Below, piece after piece: positions 1 through 8,736 of a DNA stretch of 64,000 nucleotides (its first letter is position 1; each line of letters begins with the position of its first letter). The translations under genes and the position numbers were made by a program. The notes beneath the pieces are model-generated. The model saw only the letters and a list, made by a program, of their open reading frames with translations, did not search any database and was not told where the DNA came from. Source of the DNA: Methyloligella sp050110875 (lineage in GTDB: Bacteria > Pseudomonadota > Alphaproteobacteria > Rhizobiales > Methyloligellaceae); contig CP188828.1 of NCBI GenBank assembly GCA_050110875.1, positions 2,294,001 through 2,358,000 on the forward strand, given 5' to 3'.

Positions 1-1125
1 CACCTCGTCCACGTCCAGCGCCTCCATGAACATCTGCGAGCGCTCGGCGAATTCCGCCTGGCGGCGCTCCGATTCGTTCGCTTCGGTCATGATGTCGATA
101 TCCCAGCCCGTGAGCTGAGAGGCGAGGCGCACATTCTGGCCCTTTCGGCCGATGGCGAGCGAAAGCTGCGCATCCGGCACCACGACCTCGATGCGCTCCG
201 CATCCTCGTCGAGCACGACCTTCACCACCTCGGCCGGCGCCAGCGCGTTCACGATGAAGGTCGCGGCGTCTTCCGACCACTGGATGATGTCGATCTTCTC
301 GCCTTGGAGCTCGTTCACCACCGCCTGCACGCGGGAGCCTCGCATGCCGACACAGGCGCCGACCGGATCGATCGACTGATCCCGCGAGATCACGGCGATC
401 TTGGCCCGGCTGCCGGGATCGCGCGCCACCGACTTGATGGTGACGATGCCGTCATAGACCTCGGGCACTTCCTGGGCGAACAGCTTCGCCATGAACTCCG
501 GATGGGTGCGCGACAGGAAGATCTGCGGGCCGCGCTGTTCCCGGCGCACGTCGTACACATAGGCGCGGATCCGGTCGCCGTAGCGGAAATTTTCCCGCGG
601 CAGGGTCTCGTCCCGGCGCACGATGGCTTCCGCCCGGCCGAGATCCACGATCACATTGCCGTATTCGACCCGCTTCACGATGCCGTTCACGATCGTGCCG
701 ACGCGGTCCTTGTATTCCTCGTATTGCCGCTCGCGCTCCGCATCGCGCACCTTCTGCACGATGACCTGCTTGGCGTTCTGGGCGGCCACGCGGCCGAAAT
801 CGAGCGGCGGCAGCTCCTCGGCGATGAAGTCGCCGATCTGCGCTTCCGGGTTGCGGCGGCGGGCATCCTCCAGGGAGATCTGCGTCGCCTCCATGGTCAC
901 GTCCTCGGTGACCTCCAGCAGACGCTCCAGCCGGATCTCGCCGGTTTTGGGATCGACCTGGGCGCGGATCTCGTTCTCGCTGCCGTAGCGGGACTTCGCC
1001 GCTTTCTGGATCGCATCCTCCATCGCCGCGATGACGACATCCTTCTCGATCGATTTCTCGCGCGCGACCGCATCTGCGATCTGCAGGAGCTCAAGCCTAT
1101 TGGCGCTAATGCCCGCCTCAGCCAT
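1..1125 (-). CDS. nusA: Transcription termination/antitermination factor NusA (3' end outside window)
   Basis: NusA binds RNA polymerase and nascent RNA and modulates pausing, Rho-independent termination and antitermination in the cytoplasm. The first 375 codons are present. They cover the polymerase-binding N-terminal domain (about 1-125), an S1 domain (about 135-200) and two KH domains with GMRG and GRKG loops, ending near the point where alphaproteobacterial NusA continues into its C-terminal region. The ATG start at 1125 is preceded by a GGAGG Shine-Dalgarno sequence. The gene lies 60 bp downstream of rimP on the same strand, the usual rimP-nusA pair. The reading frame runs off the window edge intact, so this is a boundary truncation and not a pseudogene. 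Confidence 0.97.
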   Translation of the reverse strand, partial: MAEAGISANRLELLQIADAVAREKSIEKDVVIAAMEDAIQKAAKSRYGSENEIRAQVDPKTGEIRLERLLEVTEDVTMEATQISLEDARRRNPEAQIGDFIAEELPPLDFGRVAAQNAKQVIVQKVRDAERERQYEEYKDRVGTIVNGIVKRVEYGNVIVDLGRAEAIVRRDETLPRENFRYGDRIRAYVYDVRREQRGPQIFLSRTHPEFMAKLFAQEVPEVYDGIVTIKSVARDPGSRAKIAVISRDQSIDPVGACVGMRGSRVQAVVNELQGEKIDIIQWSEDAATFIVNALAPAEVVKVVLDEDAERIEVVVPDAQLSLAIGRKGQNVRLASQLTGWDIDIMTEANESERRQAEFAERSQMFMEALDVDEV

Positions 1126-1185
1126 GTGCCTTGCCTCCGGTTCTCTCAAACTCGATATGCAGCCCGAAAGCTGCGCTGAAAATCC

Positions 1186-1740
1186 CTAATGGGCCTTACT
1201 GCGCGAGAGATCCTCCCGCAGACTGTCCTTGTCGCTCACCAGCCGCGCCTCCTCGATCATTGAAAAGGGCAGGCCGATCACCTGTGCTTCGGCGCCTTTC
1301 TCGAGCTGCACGATGAGACGGGCCTCGTTGTCCTCCGCACCGTCCACGATGCCGCGGAAACGCTTTCGGCCGTCGATCGCTTGCGAAAGCTCGATCTTCG
1401 CCTCGTAGCCGAGAAAGGTCTCGAAATCGCTCGGCCGCACCAAAGGACGGTCCAGGCCGGGCGAGGAAACCTCCAAATTGTACTTTCCAGGCAGCGGATC
1501 GTGCGCATCGAGCACCGGCGAAAGTTCCCGGCTGATGGTGGCGCAATCGTCGACCGTCATCTGGTCGCCCGGCCGCTCCGCCATCACCTGCACCGTGCCG
1601 CCGCCCTCGCCGGACATCTTCACGCGCACCAGGCGGAAGCCGAGCTCCTCGAGCACCGGCTCGGCCAGATCGGCGATCACGCGCGCATTCCCCGTCTCAC
1701 GGGTGAAGCGCCGCTCCAGGCTGGGCGAAAGGTTCGACAT
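1186..1740 (-). CDS. rimP: Ribosome maturation factor RimP
   Basis: RimP is needed for late maturation of the 30S ribosomal subunit. The 184-residue product has the two family domains: an N-terminal alpha/beta domain with the 'EVSSPGLDRPL' signature near residue 90, and a C-terminal SH3-like beta barrel. The short Ser/Lys/His-rich tail (SRSKAH) is ordinary variation. It is the first gene of the rimP-nusA pair. A terminator hairpin at 1825-1851 lies between it and trmB, so the pair probably has its own promoter in the roughly 85 bp before the ATG. Confidence 0.96.
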   Translation of the reverse strand: MSNLSPSLERRFTRETGNARVIADLAEPVLEELGFRLVRVKMSGEGGGTVQVMAERPGDQMTVDDCATISRELSPVLDAHDPLPGKYNLEVSSPGLDRPLVRPSDFETFLGYEAKIELSQAIDGRKRFRGIVDGAEDNEARLIVQLEKGAEAQVIGLPFSMIEEARLVSDKDSLREDLSRSKAH

Positions 1741-1824
1741 CGACCGTCACGATCCTCGCTGAAAGCCAGAACCCGCGATCGCTCCCGAAAAAGTCCGTAT
1801 CGGCGAAAACCGATGGAACCTAAT

Positions 1825-1851
1825 AAAAAGGAGCGGGCCGCGGCCCACTCC
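1825..1851 (-). terminator. Rho-independent terminator after trmB, upstream of rimP
   Basis: On the minus strand a GC-rich hairpin (arms GGAGTGGGCC and GGCCCGCTCC, one G-T wobble) is followed directly by a T-run. It lies about 75 bp past the trmB stop and about 85 bp before the rimP start. It can end trmB transcripts, or act as an attenuator on read-through into rimP-nusA. Confidence 0.75.
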
Positions 1852-1925
1852 TGATGGAGACCAATCATGAGTTCTGACGGGTAATATACGCCGTTTCCCG
1901 GCGAGTTCAAGAAGTTGTCCTGAGA

Positions 1926-2648
1926 CTACAGCGCACGCTTGAATCGGAGATAGCCGCAAACCCGGCCTTCCCGCTTGGCTTTCTGCTCGTAGCGCGTCTC
2001 CGGCCAATCGTGTGGACGCTCCCGCCAATCGGCCGGGCGCTCGGCCGTCCATCCGAGACCCTCGCAGCGTCGTGCCGCCAGCAGGGTCCGGCTGAGATAT
2101 TCGGCGCTGTCGCTTCCCAAGCGGAATTCTCCGCCCGGCTTCAGGACCCTTGCGATCTCGGTCATCGTCGAAGGGCGGATCAGCCGCCGCTTGGCGTGCC
2201 GCTTCTTCGGCCAGGGATCCGGAAACAGCACGAAGAGGCGGCCGATGGAGGCGTCCGGCAGCCAGGCCAGCACCTCGCGCGCATCCCCGTCATGCAGGCG
2301 GATATTGCTCAACCCCTTCCGCTCCGCCTGGCCGAGCAGGGCGGCCATACCGTTGATGAAGGGCTCGCAGCCGATCAGCCCGATATCGGGATTGTGCTCC
2401 GCCTGCCAGATCAGATGCTCGCCCGCGCCGAATCCGATCTCCAGCCAGACCTCGTCGGGCCTGTTGGGAAAAAGCGTCGGGAGTGGCGGGGCAGGGCGAG
2501 AGAGATCGAGCCGCAGCTCAGGCAGCCGCGTTTCCATCAGCTTCTCTTTGTGCGGGCTCAACCGATGTCCCTTGCGCCGCCCATAGGAGCGCAAGCCACC
2601 CGATGGTGGGGTCGTTTCGGAGGCTGTCTCCTTCCGCTCGTCCGTCAA
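1926..2648 (-). CDS. trmB: tRNA (guanine-N7-)-methyltransferase TrmB
   Basis: TrmB uses S-adenosylmethionine to methylate G46 of tRNAs. The 240-residue product shows the alphaproteobacterial N-terminal motif 'SYGRRKG', the SAM-binding 'LEIGFGAGEH' loop, and the diagnostic 'FPDPWPKKRHAKRR' motif; the C-terminus has 'ETRYEQKAKREG'. I chose the TTG at 2648 because GAGG lies 9 nt upstream and the resulting N-terminus resembles homologues. A longer TTG start at 2702 and an internal ATG (METRLP) are alternatives, but the internal one would remove the conserved SYGRRKG segment. It normally sits directly downstream of metK; here a rightward permease gene separates them. Confidence 0.95.
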   Translation of the reverse strand: MTDERKETASETTPPSGGLRSYGRRKGHRLSPHKEKLMETRLPELRLDLSRPAPPLPTLFPNRPDEVWLEIGFGAGEHLIWQAEHNPDIGLIGCEPFINGMAALLGQAERKGLSNIRLHDGDAREVLAWLPDASIGRLFVLFPDPWPKKRHAKRRLIRPSTMTEIARVLKPGGEFRLGSDSAEYLSRTLLAARRCEGLGWTAERPADWRERPHDWPETRYEQKAKREGRVCGYLRFKRAL

Positions 2649-2806
2649 AACGCCTTGCCTCGAATTGCTTTCACAGCGCCTCTCGACGCCAAAAAATTCC
2701 AATTTGAATCCCCGCCGAAAACTCTTCTTCCGAACCGTGCGAATCCCTCTGGCGTGGTGGGCTGAATTCCATTATCCGCCTGGGCCGCGCCGAAGGAGGG
2801 TGTTCC

Positions 2807-3610
2807 GTGATCGAGACGATTGGCTTGGATGTGGTTTGGGATTTCACGCTCTTCGCAGTCGTGGGATTTCTCGCTCAGCTCGTCGATGGCGCGCTCGGCA
2901 TGGCCTATGGCGTCGTCTCGACCACGGTTCTTCTATCCTTCGGCGTGCCGCCTGCCAACGCATCGGCGAGCGTGCATATCGCTGAGCTTTTCACCACAGG
3001 CGCGTCCGGCGCCTCCCATCTGTGGCACCGCAACGTCGATCGCAAGCTGTTCTGGCGCCTCGCGCCGGCCGGTATCCTCGGCGGCATCTTGGGCACCTAT
3101 CTGCTCACCTCCATCGACGGCAGCGTCATCAAGCCCTTCATTGTCGCCTATATGGCGATCATGGCCCTCGTCATCCTGTGGCGAACCCTACGCCGCTTCA
3201 CCCCGAAGAAGGAGGCGCCGTCGGGCGTCCCGGTGCTCGGCCTCGTCGGCGGCTTCGTCGATGCGGTGGGCGGCGGCGGTTGGGGACCTGTCGTCGCCTC
3301 GTCCCTGGTAGGGGCGGGCGGCGTGCCCCGCTATGTCATCGGCACCGTCAACACGGCGGAGTTCCTGCTGACCGCGGCAATCTCCGCAAGCTTCATCCTG
3401 GCCCTGTTCTCCGGTCATTGGGAGGAGGGCGGCGATCTCGCCAACAACGCGGCGGCTGTCGCAGGCCTTATCACCGGCGGCCTTCTGGCTGCACCGGTGG
3501 CGGGCTATGTGGTGAAGCGCGTCTCGCCGCGCCCCCTCGGCATAACCGTCGGTGTTTTGATTATTCTGCTGGTGATCTACCAGGCGGCGGAGCTGTCCGG
3601 CTGGATTTAG
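2807..3610 (+). CDS. TauE/SafE family membrane permease (putative sulfite/organosulfur exporter)
   Basis: The 267-residue polytopic protein has the TauE/SafE layout of two related halves, each beginning with a helix and a glycine-rich loop: 'LVDGALGMAYG' in the first and 'FVDAVGGGGWGP' in the second. About seven to eight membrane helices are visible. Family members move sulfite, sulfoacetate or related anions across the inner membrane; the substrate here cannot be read from sequence. The start is GTG at 2807 with a strong GAAGGAGGG sequence upstream. It is opposite in strand to its neighbours metK and trmB, converging on metK with only 38 bp between stops. Confidence 0.88.
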   Translation: MIETIGLDVVWDFTLFAVVGFLAQLVDGALGMAYGVVSTTVLLSFGVPPANASASVHIAELFTTGASGASHLWHRNVDRKLFWRLAPAGILGGILGTYLLTSIDGSVIKPFIVAYMAIMALVILWRTLRRFTPKKEAPSGVPVLGLVGGFVDAVGGGGWGPVVASSLVGAGGVPRYVIGTVNTAEFLLTAAISASFILALFSGHWEEGGDLANNAAAVAGLITGGLLAAPVAGYVVKRVSPRPLGITVGVLIILLVIYQAAELSGWI

Positions 3611-3648
3611 CCGCCTGGGTCCCGATCCGAACGAGCGAGTACGAGCGT

Positions 3649-4824
3649 CTAGCTCATCTCGCTGCGCAGGGGCTCCACGAGATCCAGCTTCTCCCAGGAG
3701 AATCCGCCGTCATTGTCCGGCGTGCGGCCGAAATGCCCATAGGCCGCGGTCCGCTCGTAGATCGGGCGGCTCAAGGAGAGATGCTCGCGAATGCCGCGCG
3801 GGGACAGATCCATCACCTCGCGAATGGCGCGCTCGACCTTGTCTTCGGCCACCGTCCCCGTGCCATGCAGATCCGCATAGATGGAGAGAGGCTGCGAGAC
3901 GCCGATGGCGTAGGAAAGCTGCAAGGTGCAGCGATCGGCAAAGCCAGCCGCCACGATATTCTTGGCGAGGTAACGCGCCGCATAGGCCGCCGAGCGGTCC
4001 ACCTTGGTCGGATCCTTGCCCGAAAAGGCGCCGCCCCCGTGGGGGGCCATGCCGCCATAGGTGTCGACGATGATCTTGCGGCCCGTGAGCCCCGTATCGC
4101 CGTCCGGACCGCCGATCACGAAACGGCCGGTCGGGTTGACGTAGAACTGGGTATCCCCGTCGATCCAGCCCTGGGGCAGCACCTCGTTGACCATGTCCAT
4201 GACGATCTCGCGGACCCGCTCCTGGGTCACGTCTTCGCCATGCTGGGTCGACACGACCACGGAGTTCACCCGTTTCGGCTGGCCGTTCTCGTAGCAGAGG
4301 GTCACTTGGCTCTTGGCGTCCGGGCCGAGCTCCGGCGCGCTGCCGGCATGCCTGGCCTTGGCCATCTCAAGCAGAATGGAGTGGGCATAGTGGATCGGCG
4401 CCGGCATCAGCGGCTCCGTCTCACGGCAGGCATAACCGAACATGATGCCCTGGTCGCCCGCGCCCTCGTCCTTCTCCTTCTCGGTATCCGCATCCACGCC
4501 CATGGCGATGTCGGCGGATTGCTCATGCACGTAGAATTCGAATTCCGCGTTGCCCCAGTGAAAACCGTCCTGCTCGTAGCCGATATTCTGGATGCAGCGG
4601 CGTGCGGTATCTTCGATGATTTGAGGGGTGATCTCTTCCGGCCCGCGCACCTCGCCCGCCATGACGATGCGGTTGGTGGTGACCAAAGTCTCCACGGCGA
4701 CACGAGAATGCGGATCGGCCTCAAGATAGAGATCGACGACGGCGTCGGAAATGCGGTCGCAGACCTTGTCGGGATGACCCTCCGAGACCGATTCACTCGT
4801 AAAGACGTAATCCTGGCGAGACAA
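3649..4824 (-). CDS. metK: S-adenosylmethionine synthetase MetK
   Basis: MetK condenses ATP and methionine to S-adenosylmethionine. The 391-residue product carries the family motifs 'SEGHPDKVCD' at the N-terminus, 'GAGDQGIMFGYA' in the middle and the glycine-rich 'GGGAFSGKDPTKVDRS' loop. The start is taken as TTG at 4824 (MSRQDYVFTSES), with AGAGGGGGAT immediately upstream and a good match to family N-termini; an in-frame ATG at 4878 would add 18 atypical residues. It lies about 100 bp downstream of the XRE regulator on the same strand. I looked for a SAM-responsive riboswitch in this short leader and could not recognise one. Confidence 0.97.
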   Translation of the reverse strand: MSRQDYVFTSESVSEGHPDKVCDRISDAVVDLYLEADPHSRVAVETLVTTNRIVMAGEVRGPEEITPQIIEDTARRCIQNIGYEQDGFHWGNAEFEFYVHEQSADIAMGVDADTEKEKDEGAGDQGIMFGYACRETEPLMPAPIHYAHSILLEMAKARHAGSAPELGPDAKSQVTLCYENGQPKRVNSVVVSTQHGEDVTQERVREIVMDMVNEVLPQGWIDGDTQFYVNPTGRFVIGGPDGDTGLTGRKIIVDTYGGMAPHGGGAFSGKDPTKVDRSAAYAARYLAKNIVAAGFADRCTLQLSYAIGVSQPLSIYADLHGTGTVAEDKVERAIREVMDLSPRGIREHLSLSRPIYERTAAYGHFGRTPDNDGGFSWEKLDLVEPLRSEMS

Positions 4825-4924
4825 CTGATCCCCCTCTACAGAATACCGCTTGGCGCGATGAAGGGCGGGTTGTCGCAACGAATGATCGAACGGTCAAGCC
4901 CGCTTTGTGAGAGCGGAGGACGGC

Positions 4925-5338
4925 CTAGGAGGAGCCGTCCTGATTGCTCAAGGAGCGCACCAGATCGACGACGCTTTTGCGGACTTTCGGATCGGAGATC
5001 TTCACGAAGGCGCGATTGAGCTCCAGCCCTTCGCGGCTATTGAGAAATTCGAGAATGAAGGTTTCCGACTCGGCTTCCGCCATGCCTGTCGGCGCGGAGC
5101 CGTCGAACTGCGGAGCTTCTTCGAAGAAGAATTGAACTGGAACGTCGAGAATCTTCGAAATTTGGAAAAGGCGGCTGGCGCCGATTCGATTGACGCCCTT
5201 CTCGTATTTCTGAACTTGCTGGAAAGTAAGGCCCATACTCTCGCCTAGACGCTCCTGGCTCATGCCCAGAAGCATCCGCCTCAAGCGCACTCGGCTCCCG
5301 ACATGCGCGTCGACAGGATTTGGCTTTTTGCCGGCCAT
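4925..5338 (-). CDS. XRE-family helix-turn-helix transcriptional regulator
   Basis: A 137-residue DNA-binding protein with a Cro/CI-type HTH at about residues 15-70 ('GMSQERLGESMG', 'QQVQKYEKG', 'GASRLFQISKIL'), followed by a short C-terminal segment of unknown role. This type of regulator is typically found between lnt and metK in Rhizobiales. I place the start at the ATG at 5338 (MAGKKPNPVDAHVG), matching homologues; another ATG at 5359 would add seven residues. A promoter-like pair of hexamers lies at 5441-5469. The gene probably shares a transcript with metK. Its regulon is not known from sequence. Confidence 0.9.
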   Translation of the reverse strand: MAGKKPNPVDAHVGSRVRLRRMLLGMSQERLGESMGLTFQQVQKYEKGVNRIGASRLFQISKILDVPVQFFFEEAPQFDGSAPTGMAEAESETFILEFLNSREGLELNRAFVKISDPKVRKSVVDLVRSLSNQDGSS

Positions 5339-5440
5339 TGGCTCACTCGTAACTGTCATGAAAAAGAGATACCTTACGTGGAACTGAGTACCGCCGCGCG
5401 CCGATATACACGTTGTCAACAGGGCCGCAGGGCACGGGGT

Positions 5441-5469
5441 GTCATACGGGCCGTGTCTAACGGCGTCAA
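5441..5469 (-). promoter_or_regulatory. Putative sigma-70-type promoter of the XRE regulator-metK unit
   Basis: On the minus strand, TTGACG (5464-5469) and TATGAC (5441-5446) are separated by exactly 17 bp. The site lies about 100 bp upstream of the regulator ATG. A 9-bp palindrome GTTGTCAAC at 5412-5420 falls just downstream of the expected transcription start. Confidence 0.5.
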
Positions 5470-5494
5470 GCGTGTGAAAGACGCATGCAACGCG

Positions 5495-7153
5495 CTACCT
5501 TAATTTACCGGTTAATTGGTACACGCGCGGCACGAAGCAGCCTGTAACTGCAAGCAGCCACAAGCAAATTTCAATCAGCCTCTCGAATTTGGTAAATAAC
5601 GTTGCGCGGAAATGTCTCGGGAGCGCCGCGTCTACAACGCCTTTCTTCTCAAGTCCAAGCTCGCCGAGAATTCGCCCCATGGGATCGACCACCGCGGATA
5701 TGCCGGTATTGGCTGCGCGCACCAGTGGAAGCCCTTGTTCGACTGCTCGCACCCGTGCCTGATGGAAGTGTTGATACGGGCCGACACTGCGACCAAACCA
5801 CGCATCATTGGTAATGTTGAGCATCCATTTGGCCTCTCGCCCACGCGTATTCACTTCATCCGGAAAAAGAACCTCGTAGCAAATCAGCGGCATCAGCACC
5901 GGCACGCCTGGAACGTCCAGCCGCCGCGGTTCGTGTCCTTCTGTGAACCCCCCGCGGATTCCGGTGAGCTGCATAATCCCGAGACGCTCCATAAACCCCT
6001 GATAAGGCAAAAATTCGCCGAACGGCACGAGATGGATTTTATTGTAGCTGTCCAAGAGCTGGCCGCCGCTGCCGATCGCCAGGAGACCGTTGTAGAAATT
6101 CCGGGTGGTGCCGTCCGGACCGTCCTCGTATTGCATGCGGATCGAACCGACCAGCAGGGCCGTGCCGTCGGGTAGCATATCGCCGATGGTTGCGAGCGCC
6201 TCGGGCTCGTTTTCCAGCACGACGGGCACCGCTGTCTCCGGCCAGATCAGGAGATCGATCTGGTCGAGCCCGACACCATCCTTCTCCGTTTCGCTCAGAC
6301 GGAGATAGTCCTGGAAAATCCCATCGGCGTTGCCGGGCTTCCATTTGTCCGCCTGGTCGACGCTCGTCTGCACGATCCGCAATTGGGTGTCGGTGTTGGC
6401 CACGGGCGTTGTCTCGAGCCGCCGAGCGCCCCAGCCCGTCCCGAGCCCGAGCAGAAGCAGCAGGAAAAGTGTCAGCACGGCTGCCTTTCGCCGCCCCCGA
6501 AGCCCCGATCCGGCGGGGGCGAAGCAAGCCGCGGGCGCCGCGAAGACCATTGCCGCCAGCACCGTGAGTCCGTAGACGCCGAACAACGCCGCGAGCTGCA
6601 TCATCGGCAGATTGGTGGTCAGCGCGTAGCCCAGGAGGTTCCAGGGCTGGCCGGTGAAGAGATGGCCGCGGATGAATTCGAACAGGCCGAACCCTGCCGC
6701 CAGGGCGAAGACGCGGGTCGGCCCCCGTCCCCAAAGCAGGATCGCGAACACGCACGCGCCGACGAAATAGAGCGCCATCCAGGCGGCGAAACCGGGCAGA
6801 ATGAGCGGTATCAGCCAGCCATGGCGCTCCGGCTCGACCAGGAAAGCCTCGGCGATCCAGTAGAAATTGGCGAGGAAGAAGCCGAAACCGTAGAAGAAAC
6901 CGGCCGAGGCGGCGGATCGGATGCGCTCGTTCCAGCCCGGATAGACGGCGTAGGAGCCGTCCATCAGCCAGACCAGCGCGCCGAGGCTCAGGAAAAGAAT
7001 GGGCCAGAGATCGTAGGGCGCAAAAGCAAGCGCTCCGACCGCGCCTGCCAGGGTCGCGAAACCCGCCCGTTTCCATCGGCGCAAGCCCGCCACCCAGCCG
7101 GCCGTCGCATCCAGACGCGTGAGCACGCCTTCCATTCCCCCGTTCGGATTCAC
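5495..7153 (-). CDS. lnt: Apolipoprotein N-acyltransferase Lnt
   Basis: Lnt transfers the third acyl chain from phospholipid to the N-terminal cysteine of lipoproteins in the inner membrane. The 552-residue protein has an N-terminal region of several membrane helices (about 25-240) and a C-terminal nitrilase-like domain. The catalytic triad is visible: Glu about 306 in 'WPETAVP', Lys about 372 in 'YNKIHLVPFGEFLP' and Cys about 425 in 'LICYEVLFPDE'. The start is GTG at 7153 or ATG at 7135; the ATG has a purine run right against it, so the choice is open. It lies 22 bp downstream of the CorC-like gene on the same strand. Confidence 0.96.
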   Translation of the reverse strand: MNPNGGMEGVLTRLDATAGWVAGLRRWKRAGFATLAGAVGALAFAPYDLWPILFLSLGALVWLMDGSYAVYPGWNERIRSAASAGFFYGFGFFLANFYWIAEAFLVEPERHGWLIPLILPGFAAWMALYFVGACVFAILLWGRGPTRVFALAAGFGLFEFIRGHLFTGQPWNLLGYALTTNLPMMQLAALFGVYGLTVLAAMVFAAPAACFAPAGSGLRGRRKAAVLTLFLLLLLGLGTGWGARRLETTPVANTDTQLRIVQTSVDQADKWKPGNADGIFQDYLRLSETEKDGVGLDQIDLLIWPETAVPVVLENEPEALATIGDMLPDGTALLVGSIRMQYEDGPDGTTRNFYNGLLAIGSGGQLLDSYNKIHLVPFGEFLPYQGFMERLGIMQLTGIRGGFTEGHEPRRLDVPGVPVLMPLICYEVLFPDEVNTRGREAKWMLNITNDAWFGRSVGPYQHFHQARVRAVEQGLPLVRAANTGISAVVDPMGRILGELGLEKKGVVDAALPRHFRATLFTKFERLIEICLWLLAVTGCFVPRVYQLTGKLR

Positions 7154-7175
7154 CGCCTGGCTGGACGGGCGAGCA

Positions 7176-8153
7176 TCATCGCTTGGCGCTGCCGCCCGTC
7201 TCGCCCTCTCGTGCGCCCGTTCGCTGCTTGCGGATACGCAGCTTCTTGATGCGGCGCGGATCGGCTTCCAGCACCTCGAACTCGACCCCGCCCGGGTGCT
7301 TCAGCAGTTCGCCCCTGACGGGCACACGGCCCGAAAGCGAGAAGACGAGGCCGCCGATCGTATCCACATCGTCATCTTCTTCGGGGTCGACCAGCACCTG
7401 GCCGAGCCTGTCTTCGACCTCCTTCACCGGCGCCCGAGCATCCGCGATCAGCCCCGTGCGGTCGGCGCTGATCAGCGGCTCCTCGTCCACGTCGTGCTCG
7501 TCCTCGATCTCGCCCACCACCTCTTCGATGAGGTCCTCGATCGAGACCAGCCCGTCCGTGCCGCCATACTCGTCGACCACCAGGGCCAGATGCACGCGTG
7601 TGGTCTGCATTTTCAACAGCAGGTCGAGCACCGATTGGGATTTCGGCACGTAAAGGATGTCGCGGGTGATCTCGATATCCCCCAGCGACCGTTGTAGATC
7701 GACATGGCCGAGGCTCAGATTCTCCCCATTGGCCTTCTCCGCCTCTTCGGCGATCCACGACATCAGATCGCGGATATGCACCAGCCCCAGCGGCTCGTCC
7801 AAGGTGCCGCGGAACACCGGCAGCCGCGAATGCTCCGCCTCGCGAAAGACCTTCAAGAGCGCGTCGATGGTGATCGACCCTTCCACCGAGACGATATCCG
7901 CCCGGGGCACCATCACATCCTCGACCGTCAGATCGCCGAAGCGGAGGATATTGAGCAGCATCGTGCGCTCAGGCGCGCTGAACGTGTCCCGCGTGTCCTC
8001 GCTTCGGGACAGCGCGTTTTCGATCAGCGAGCGGAGATCGGGCTCTTCGCCGAGCCCGAACCGGGCCAGCACGCGCTCGAGCCAAGAGCCTTCTTCGGAG
8101 GATCGTTCGGGTTCGGGGGCCGGGTCCTGGTCCGGCAACGCAGCGTTACTCAT
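7176..8153 (-). CDS. CBS-domain hemolysin/CorC family protein
   Basis: A 325-residue protein of the soluble CorC/TlyC type: a short acidic N-terminus, two tandem CBS domains beginning at 'VEDVMVPRADI' (about 75-200), and a C-terminal CorC_HlyC transporter-associated domain with 'DTIGGLVFSLSGRVP'. It lacks the membrane DUF21 domain found in longer relatives. Members are linked to Mg2+/Co2+ efflux or membrane homeostasis, but the activity is not proven. I use the ATG at 8153 (MSNAALPDQD), which overlaps the end of ybeY by 8 bp. The order phoH-ybeY-corC-lnt is widely conserved. Confidence 0.92.
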   Translation of the reverse strand: MSNAALPDQDPAPEPERSSEEGSWLERVLARFGLGEEPDLRSLIENALSRSEDTRDTFSAPERTMLLNILRFGDLTVEDVMVPRADIVSVEGSITIDALLKVFREAEHSRLPVFRGTLDEPLGLVHIRDLMSWIAEEAEKANGENLSLGHVDLQRSLGDIEITRDILYVPKSQSVLDLLLKMQTTRVHLALVVDEYGGTDGLVSIEDLIEEVVGEIEDEHDVDEEPLISADRTGLIADARAPVKEVEDRLGQVLVDPEEDDDVDTIGGLVFSLSGRVPVRGELLKHPGGVEFEVLEADPRRIKKLRIRKQRTGAREGETGGSAKR

Positions 8154-8736
8154 TCTGCAATTCCAGCCTGGGCGTCTCCGTCTCGCCGTAAGGATCGGCG
8201 ATTCCGAGCGTGCCCAGGATTTCGGTCTCCAATGCTTCCATTTCAGTGGCTTGGGTTTCGTCCATATGGTCGAAACCGAGAAGGTGCAGCACGCCATGCA
8301 CCACGAGATGGGTGGCGTGATCTTGTGGCGGAATTTCGAGCGCCTTCGCCTCCCGGCCCAACGTATCGAGGCTGAGGATGACGTCGCCGAGGGACTGCGC
8401 TTCTTCGAAAGGCGCGCCCACCGATGTCGGATCGGCCGGAAATGAAAGAACGTTGGTGGGTTTGTCCTTTCCGCGGAAATCGCGGTTCAGGGCCTGCAGC
8501 GCCGCATCGTCGTCGAAGACGATCGCGACTTCGTAGCTTTGGGAAGGATCGCCGGAAGAGCCGGCTTGAAAAGCGGCCCGCGCGGCCTCTTCCAGCCGCT
8601 CGTCGGCGAAAGCCCAGTCCTTCGGCGGATATGCGTGCCAGATCAGCAAGACCGATAAATCGGCCTCGTCTGCGGCTTCCGGCTTCGGTGCGGTTTCGCC
8701 CGAAGCCTCGGGTCTACTGGGAACGTCTTCACTCAT
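8146..8736 (-). CDS. ybeY: Endoribonuclease/rRNA maturation factor YbeY
   Basis: YbeY is a zinc-dependent single-strand endoribonuclease needed for 16S rRNA 3'-end maturation and ribosome quality control. The 196-residue product ends in the family metal site, 'HLVVHGVLHLLGFDH', giving the H-x3-H-x5-H arrangement. It also has the 'NVLSFP' motif. About 25 residues before the conserved domain are Glu/Ala/Pro-rich. The ATG at 8736 overlaps the 3' end of phoH by 8 bp, so the two are probably translationally coupled; the 3' end likewise overlaps the CorC-like gene. Confidence 0.95.
   Translation of the reverse strand: MSEDVPSRPEASGETAPKPEAADEADLSVLLIWHAYPPKDWAFADERLEEAARAAFQAGSSGDPSQSYEVAIVFDDDAALQALNRDFRGKDKPTNVLSFPADPTSVGAPFEEAQSLGDVILSLDTLGREAKALEIPPQDHATHLVVHGVLHLLGFDHMDETQATEMEALETEILGTLGIADPYGETETPRLELQNE

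Noticed and set aside
4825..4924. SAM-sensing riboswitch before metK
   Set aside because: The roughly 100-nt leader has no conserved core I can match to SAM-I, SAM-II or SAM/SAH classes; a covariance-model search would settle it.
3022..5019. 665-codon rightward open frame across tauE and metK
   Set aside because: It runs antisense to metK, has Arg/Gly/His-rich composition of a high-GC shadow frame, and shows no family pattern.
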